A stretch of DNA of 64,000 bases from Oceanicola sp. D3 (GTDB taxonomy: Bacteria > Pseudomonadota > Alphaproteobacteria > Rhodobacterales > Rhodobacteraceae), in the NCBI RefSeq assembly GCF_006351965.1, contig NZ_CP040932.1, positions 1,674,001 to 1,738,000 on the forward strand, written 5' to 3'. Below the pieces are notes generated by a model. That model saw only the letters and a program-made list of their open reading frames with translations. It had not been told where the DNA came from and did not search any database. Positions 60,579-64,000 of the stretch are shown piece after piece; within the stretch, counting starts at the first letter, position 1, and every line of letters begins with the position of its first letter. Made by a program: the position numbers and the translations under genes.

Positions 60579-61187
60579 ATGGCGGAACGAAGCGGAATCT
60601 TTGCGGGGGATGATCCTTTTGCCATTGCACGCGCATGGCTTGCGGAGGCTGAGGACACAGAACCCAACGACCCCAATGCCATAGCGCTGGCAACGGTGGA
60701 CGAGGATGGGCTGCCCAATTCACGCATGGTTCTGTTGAAAGAAATCGAAGATCACGCCTTCCTCTTTTATACCAACTGGGGTAGCGCTAAGGCGAAAGAG
60801 GTTGACGTCAACGGAAGGGCTGCTTTCGTGTGGCACGCCAAATCCCTGAGGCGACAGATTCGCGTCAGGGGCATTACGGAGCGGGAAGACGGCCAGAAGG
60901 CCGATGAATATTTCGCCTCCCGTTCACTTCAATCCAGGTTGGGTGCCTGGGCCTCGCGGCAAAGCACACCCCTGTCATCCCGCGCGGCGCTCGTTGCTGA
61001 GGTTGCAAAGGTGACAGCAAAGCACGGGAAGAATCCCGCGCGTCCTCCGTTCTGGGGCGGAATTCGAATCTTGCCACTCGAGATCGAATTCTGGGCGGAT
61101 GGCGCGTTTAGGCTGCACGACCGGTTTCGGTGGACACGTTCTGCTGTGGCCGGTGGTGATTGGCAGGTCCGGCGCCTCTATCCGTAA
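60579..61187 (+). CDS. pdxH: Pyridoxamine/pyridoxine 5'-phosphate oxidase
   Basis: A 202-residue FMN enzyme making pyridoxal phosphate. Seen: [68 protein letters not shown]; the substrate block [28 protein letters not shown]; and the C-terminal [18 protein letters not shown]...[10 protein letters not shown]...WQVRRLYP with the conserved Arg-Leu. All cofactor and substrate residues appear intact. ATG at 60579 behind AGGAA. This is the true PdxH of the window; the gene at 5359 is only a family relative. Confidence 0.95.
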   Translation: MAERSGIFAGDDPFAIARAWLAEAEDTEPNDPNAIALATVDEDGLPNSRMVLLKEIEDHAFLFYTNWGSAKAKEVDVNGRAAFVWHAKSLRRQIRVRGITEREDGQKADEYFASRSLQSRLGAWASRQSTPLSSRAALVAEVAKVTAKHGKNPARPPFWGGIRILPLEIEFWADGAFRLHDRFRWTRSAVAGGDWQVRRLYP

Positions 61188-61302
61188 CACTCGCGGATAG
61201 TCAGGCACCGTTTAAGCGGTAGGGGAATGCCCTTGTTCGTGGGGCGTAGCGTCTGTTGGGCCTTCGGCTCTGCATGCGCCATGAGGACACTATTGAATCG
61301 TA

Positions 61303-61845
61303 ATGGAAGAAGACGACGAGATTAATGAGCACAAGCGTGTCAAGGGCCGGGTCAAATGGTTTGACCCAGCCAAGGGCTTTGGCTTTGTCATAGCTGACGA
61401 AGGCGGGCCCGATATCTTGCTGCACGCGAATGTTCTGCGAAACTTCGGGCAAAGCTCCGTGGCGGATGGGGCCGGTATCGATATCAGTATACAGGATACA
61501 AACCGGGGCCAGCAGGCGGTGGAGGTCTTTGCGATCGAACCGCCCGAGCCCGGTGATGCGCCCCCACTGGACGATGTGGCCGCCCTCGATCCCGAGGAGC
61601 TTGCCGCGTTGCCGATGGAGCCTGCGCGGGTGAAGTGGTTCGACAAGGGCAAGGGCTTCGGCTTTGCCAATGTCTTCCGCCACCCCGAGGACATCTTCGT
61701 TCACATTGAAGTGCTTCGGCGCTCCGGCCTTGCAGATTTGCAGCCGGGCGAGGCAATCTGCCTGAAGGTCGTCGATGGGCGACGCGGCAGAATGGCGACA
61801 CAGGTGCTCTCATGGGAATCGGCGCTCAAGGAAAAGCAGGACTGA
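61303..61845 (+). CDS. Tandem cold-shock-domain protein
   Basis: A 180-residue protein with two complete cold-shock domains. Domain 1: RVKGRVKWFDPAKGFGFVIADEGGPDILLHANVLRNFG (residues about 10-75). Domain 2: RVKWFDKGKGFGFANVFRHPEDIFVHIEVLRRSGLADLQPGEAICLKVVDGRRG (about 105-170). Each carries KGFGF (RNP1) and a DI(L/F)xH (RNP2) motif for single-stranded nucleic acid binding. An acidic Pro-rich linker separates them. It probably acts as an RNA chaperone or regulator. No strong ribosome site precedes the ATG at 61303, as is usual for some cold-shock genes with structured leaders. Confidence 0.9.
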   Translation: MEEDDEINEHKRVKGRVKWFDPAKGFGFVIADEGGPDILLHANVLRNFGQSSVADGAGIDISIQDTNRGQQAVEVFAIEPPEPGDAPPLDDVAALDPEELAALPMEPARVKWFDKGKGFGFANVFRHPEDIFVHIEVLRRSGLADLQPGEAICLKVVDGRRGRMATQVLSWESALKEKQD

Positions 61846-61880
61846 GGGCATGGCGCGCGCAGCCTGAGCGGCGGCGCGTC

Positions 61881-62453
61881 ATGCCCGGTTTACTGGTTTC
61901 CTTGTTGCTGACGATCTGCCCTGCGGCGCTTGCCGCGCAGGGGGAGCCTTCGCTTGATCTGGAGGGCAGCCGTGAGGCCGCGCCCTTTGCTGCCATGCCG
62001 GACGGGGCGGGCGAGGCGCTGGTGACGCCTGCGCCCGGCTGCGAGATGGATGAGGTGCGGCTTCGGTGGGGCGAGGGGCAGGCCCGATTCTCGGTGGAGA
62101 TCGCCGATGATGCTGCCGAGCGCAGCCAGGGGCTGATGCACCGCAAATCCATGGCCCGCTCGGCGGGGATGCTCTTTATCTACCCAAAGCCGGGGCACGT
62201 GAGCTTCTGGATGCGGAACACGCTGATTCCCCTGGACATGATCTTCCTTGATGAACGCGGCGTGGTGCAGCGGGTGCATTCCAATGCAATTCCGCTGGAT
62301 GAAACGCCGATCTCTGGCGGGCCGGGTATTTTTGCGGTGCTGGAGATCAACGGCGGGCTGGCCAGGGCCTTCGGGATCGCGCCGGGCGCGCAGATGCTGC
62401 ATCCGGCCTTCGGCTCTGCTGCGGCATGGCCCTGCGCCGGTGCAGGTGGCTGA
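61881..62453 (+). CDS. DUF192 family secreted protein
   Basis: A 190-residue exported protein: signal peptide MPGLLVSLLLTICPAALA, then the DUF192 core FSVEIADDAAERSQGLMHRKSMARSAGMLFIYPKPGHVSFWMRNTLIPLDMIFLDERGVVQRVHSNAIPLDETPISGG, a compact beta fold of unknown function conserved in many bacteria. I chose ATG 61881 because it gives a normal signal peptide. An ATG at 61812 would overlap the cold-shock gene by 34 bases and add a basic N-terminal stretch; it cannot be excluded. tRNA-Pro follows 48 bases later. Confidence 0.82.
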   Translation: MPGLLVSLLLTICPAALAAQGEPSLDLEGSREAAPFAAMPDGAGEALVTPAPGCEMDEVRLRWGEGQARFSVEIADDAAERSQGLMHRKSMARSAGMLFIYPKPGHVSFWMRNTLIPLDMIFLDERGVVQRVHSNAIPLDETPISGGPGIFAVLEINGGLARAFGIAPGAQMLHPAFGSAAAWPCAGAGG

Positions 62454-62501
62454 CGACAGCCTCTTCCCTTTCTCTGCGGCACGGGATAAGACCCGCTTCG
62501 T

Positions 62502-62578
62502 CGGGGCGTAGCGCAGCCTGGTAGCGCATCTGTTTTGGGAACAGAGGGTCGGGAGTTCGAATCTCTCCGCCCCGACCA
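62502..62578 (+). tRNA. tRNA-Pro (anticodon TGG)
   Basis: A 77-base cloverleaf: acceptor CGGGGCG pairs with CGCCCCG, the anticodon arm TCTGT-TTTGGGA-ACAGA reads TGG, the T arm is GGGAG-TTCGAAT-CTCTC, and the 3' end has discriminator A and an encoded CCA. Confidence 0.97.
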
Positions 62579-62913
62579 TCCACCACCACCCCAAGTAAGC
62601 TGATGCCAGTGCCAATGTGGTGCCGGCGTTGCCGGGATTCGTCCGCATTATTGGCCCCTGTGAGGCAAGCGGGGTGTTCGCTGACCTTGGGGCACCACTA
62701 GATGTAGTAGGCAGCCGCTGCCCGATTATCGGGCAGAGCCGCTGTTTTGCGATGCGCGAGCCACCGCCACTGTGACCGGATTGCACAAGTTGTACGCAGC
62801 CGCTTCCTGCGGCCCAGCCCCCCGCAGCCCTGTGGAGAAGAGCGGGAAAGAGCCTTGGGCGGAGTGGAGGGCTGAGGGCGAAAACCACCATATTTCGTAT
62901 GGGTTGGCGGGCG
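62579..62913. other. Gene-free region after tRNA-Pro
   Basis: No credible gene. A perfect hairpin CTGCCCGAT / ATCGGGCAG at 62718-62736 may help end the tRNA transcript. The rest is unstructured to the eye. Confidence 0.45.
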
Positions 62914-62929
62914 ACCCTACATCTTGTGG
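62914..62929. promoter_or_regulatory. NrdR-box-like site 1
   Basis: ACCCTACATCTTGTGG matches the NrdR consensus acaCwAtATaTwGtgt at 12 of 16 positions. It lies about 520 bases upstream of nrdJ. The 11-mer ACATCTTGTGG within it is the exact inverse of CCACAAGATGT in site 2. Confidence 0.5.
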
Positions 62930-63080
62930 TGAACTTTCCCGGGCTGTGAATGAATCACGCCCCTGTGAGGCCGCTCAGCGGAAGGGCGGCACGTCAACAA
63001 AAAAGATTGCCAGATAGGGCGGATTTTAGCGTTGACGGTTGCCCCCCCAATCGGGTTTCTTGTGGGGGCCGACTGAGACG

Positions 63081-63096
63081 CCACAAGATGTTGGGG
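63081..63096. promoter_or_regulatory. NrdR-box-like site 2
   Basis: CCACAAGATGTTGGGG matches the NrdR consensus at 12 of 16 positions, upstream of B12-dependent nrdJ. Spacing from site 1 (centres 167 bases apart) is much wider than the usual pair spacing. Confidence 0.5.
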
Positions 63097-63434
63097 TGAC
63101 AGCGAAACGGCAGGGGGCATACCCGGGGCAACCCGGGCACCGGGGACACCAAGGGCGTAGCAAGCGCCTGCCGGCCTTCTGTCACTCGTTGCACGCAACG
63201 CGGCCACCCGGGAACCGGGGGCAGGCGAGCGCGGTCGCAAGAGGGACGGTCAAAAGACCCAAACAGCCGAGAGGTAGGCCGCGCACAGCCTGCCACGTTC
63301 GAACACCTGTGTTCGGCGGCGAGCCTCCTGCGTCCCTCGGACGGGAAAACAAGCGCGGCCCATGCCGCGCCGGGACGCAACCAGAAGGTGCCGCCAGCAA
63401 AAAAAGGCGCCGATCGAAAAAGAGGCATGTGACC
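63097..63434 (+). ncRNA. Hairpin-dense leader of nrdJ, candidate structured regulatory RNA
   Basis: About 340 bases with no credible gene and many perfect stems: CGCCTGCC/GGCAGGCG (63165-63227) enclosing CGTTGC/GCAACG (63187-63200); GGTC-AAAA-GACC (63248-63259); CGAACA/TGTTCG (63300-63315); and GCGTCCC/GGGACGC (63330-63378) enclosing GCGCGGC/GCCGCGC. The downstream gene uses adenosylcobalamin, so a cobalamin-sensing leader is conceivable, but I find no B12 box. Its function is inferred from structure and position only. Confidence 0.5.
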
Positions 63435-64000
63435 ATGAAGATTGAACGCACGTTCACCACGGCCAAAGGCGCGGCGTATGGCGGGCTGGAGTTTACCACC
63501 ACCACGTCGGAAATCCGCAACCCGGACGGCTCGGTTGTCTTCAAGCTCGACAATCTGGAAGTGCCCAAGGCCTGGAGCCAGGTCGCCTCTGACGTGATTG
63601 CCCAAAAGTACTTCCGCAAAGCTGGCGTTCCGGCCCGGCTGAAGGCGGTGAAGGAAAAGGGCGTTCCGGAATTTCTGTGGCGCAAGGTTGCCGACGAGAA
63701 GGCGCTGGCCGAGCTGCCTGAAGATGAGCGCTATGGCGGCGAGACCTCGGCCAAGCAGGTGTTTGACCGGCTTGCCGGTGCTTGGGCCTACTGGGGCTGG
63801 AAGGGCGGCTACTTTACCACCGAAGCCGACGCCAAGGCCTATTACGACGAGATGCGCCACATGCTGGCCACCCAGCGCGCCGCGCCCAACAGCCCGCAGT
63901 GGTTTAACACCGGCCTGCACTGGGCCTATGGCATCGACGGCCCGGCGCAGGGCCACCACTATGTGGACTACAAGACTGGCAAGCTGACCAAGTCGAAGTC
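63435..64000 (+). CDS. nrdJ: Adenosylcobalamin-dependent (class II) ribonucleotide reductase, 3'-partial
   Basis: The first 188 codons of a gene that leaves the window open. It begins MKIERTFTTAKGAAYGGLEFTTTTSEIRNPDGSV and contains VPKAWSQVASDVIAQKYFRKAGVPARLK, RLAGAWAYWGWKGGYF and MLATQRAAPNSPQWFNTGLHWAYGI, which match the N-terminal part of the large B12-dependent RNR of alphaproteobacteria. Class II RNR makes deoxyribonucleotides with or without oxygen using adenosylcobalamin as radical source. The catalytic Cys residues lie beyond the edge. It is preceded by a long structured leader and NrdR-like boxes. Confidence 0.93.
   Translation, partial: MKIERTFTTAKGAAYGGLEFTTTTSEIRNPDGSVVFKLDNLEVPKAWSQVASDVIAQKYFRKAGVPARLKAVKEKGVPEFLWRKVADEKALAELPEDERYGGETSAKQVFDRLAGAWAYWGWKGGYFTTEADAKAYYDEMRHMLATQRAAPNSPQWFNTGLHWAYGIDGPAQGHHYVDYKTGKLTKSK

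Noticed and set aside
62347-62589. Minus-strand open frame starting MVVDGRGGEIRTPDP
   Set aside because: It is the antisense translation of tRNA-Pro, a well-known spurious protein motif in databases; the tRNA explains the sequence.
63097-63434. Canonical cobalamin riboswitch before nrdJ
   Set aside because: I looked for the B12 box and the conserved GCCACTG-type core and found neither; kept only as an unclassified structured leader.
63097-63434. RNase P RNA or tmRNA
   Set aside because: The universal GAGGAAAGTCC and ACAGAA elements of RNase P and the tRNA-like ends of tmRNA are not present.
62994-63959. 321-codon minus-strand frame opposite the nrdJ 5' end
   Set aside because: It is a mirror of nrdJ coding sequence and the structured leader, with no recognisable domain.

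Overview
The window is a high-GC alphaproteobacterial chromosome segment, most likely from the Rhodobacterales (Roseobacter/Paracoccus-type). That rests on gene content: a DUF6525 protein, a GTA-type endolysin/holin pair, a ZauP-like/ZapA pair, lexA with the alphaproteobacterial GTTC-N7-GTTC SOS box, B12-dependent nrdJ, and the trp-moaC-moeA-lexA arrangement. It is nearly all chromosomal core, with no transposase, integrase or CRISPR array. Both ends cut a gene: a class I amidotransferase at the left and nrdJ at the right.

Layout. 1-4.3 kb: amidotransferase, ICMT-like methyltransferase, pntAB transhydrogenase. 4.4-8.4 kb: secreted esterase, flavin-type oxidase, a cassette of three small basic proteins (RHH-like, Lys-rich, HhH plus histone H1-like tail), ornithine decarboxylase. 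8.4-10.5 kb (minus): an ECF sigma module with a small membrane protein and a CnrX-like periplasmic sensor, preceded by two secreted proteins, one an EF-hand gene split by an in-frame TAG. 10.6-20.9 kb: DUF3422, YeeE/YedE transporter, an oligopeptide ABC importer without ATPases, argE, an M20D amidohydrolase, DUF1127, MarC. 21-30.2 kb: two GAPDH paralogues with related LacI-type palindromes in their promoters, a DUF2235 (Tle1-like) lipase cassette, DUF808, DoxX, transketolase. 30.4-33.5 kb: zauP-like/zapA and a five-gene overlapping lysis cassette. 33.5-38.7 kb: CobW GTPase behind a Zur-like palindrome, ccmF-ccmH, a PaaG-like hydratase. 38.9-46.3 kb: RTX repeat protein, gltA, gltX, comEC, lexA. 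46.4-57.2 kb (minus, with one plus-strand gene inserted): moeA-moaC-trpC-DUF3592-trpD-trpG, a divergent polysaccharide deacetylase, trpE and a PpiD-like chaperone. 57.3-64 kb: aminotransferase, gpt, fabI, pdxH, double cold-shock protein, DUF192, tRNA-Pro(TGG), and nrdJ behind a long hairpin-dense leader.

How the genes work together. Housekeeping pathways dominate: NADPH balance (pntAB), triose-phosphate and pentose-phosphate carbon flow (gap x2, tkt), TCA entry (gltA), tryptophan synthesis, molybdopterin synthesis, cytochrome c maturation and fatty-acid synthesis. The accessory layer comprises the ECF module, the lipase cassette, the lysis cassette and the H1-like cassette. Two families of short palindromic repeats recur, mostly just 3' of stop codons. 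The regions most worth following up are the nrdJ leader, the DUF2235 cassette, the sigma/sensor/EF-hand block, the lysis cassette and the shared gap operators.
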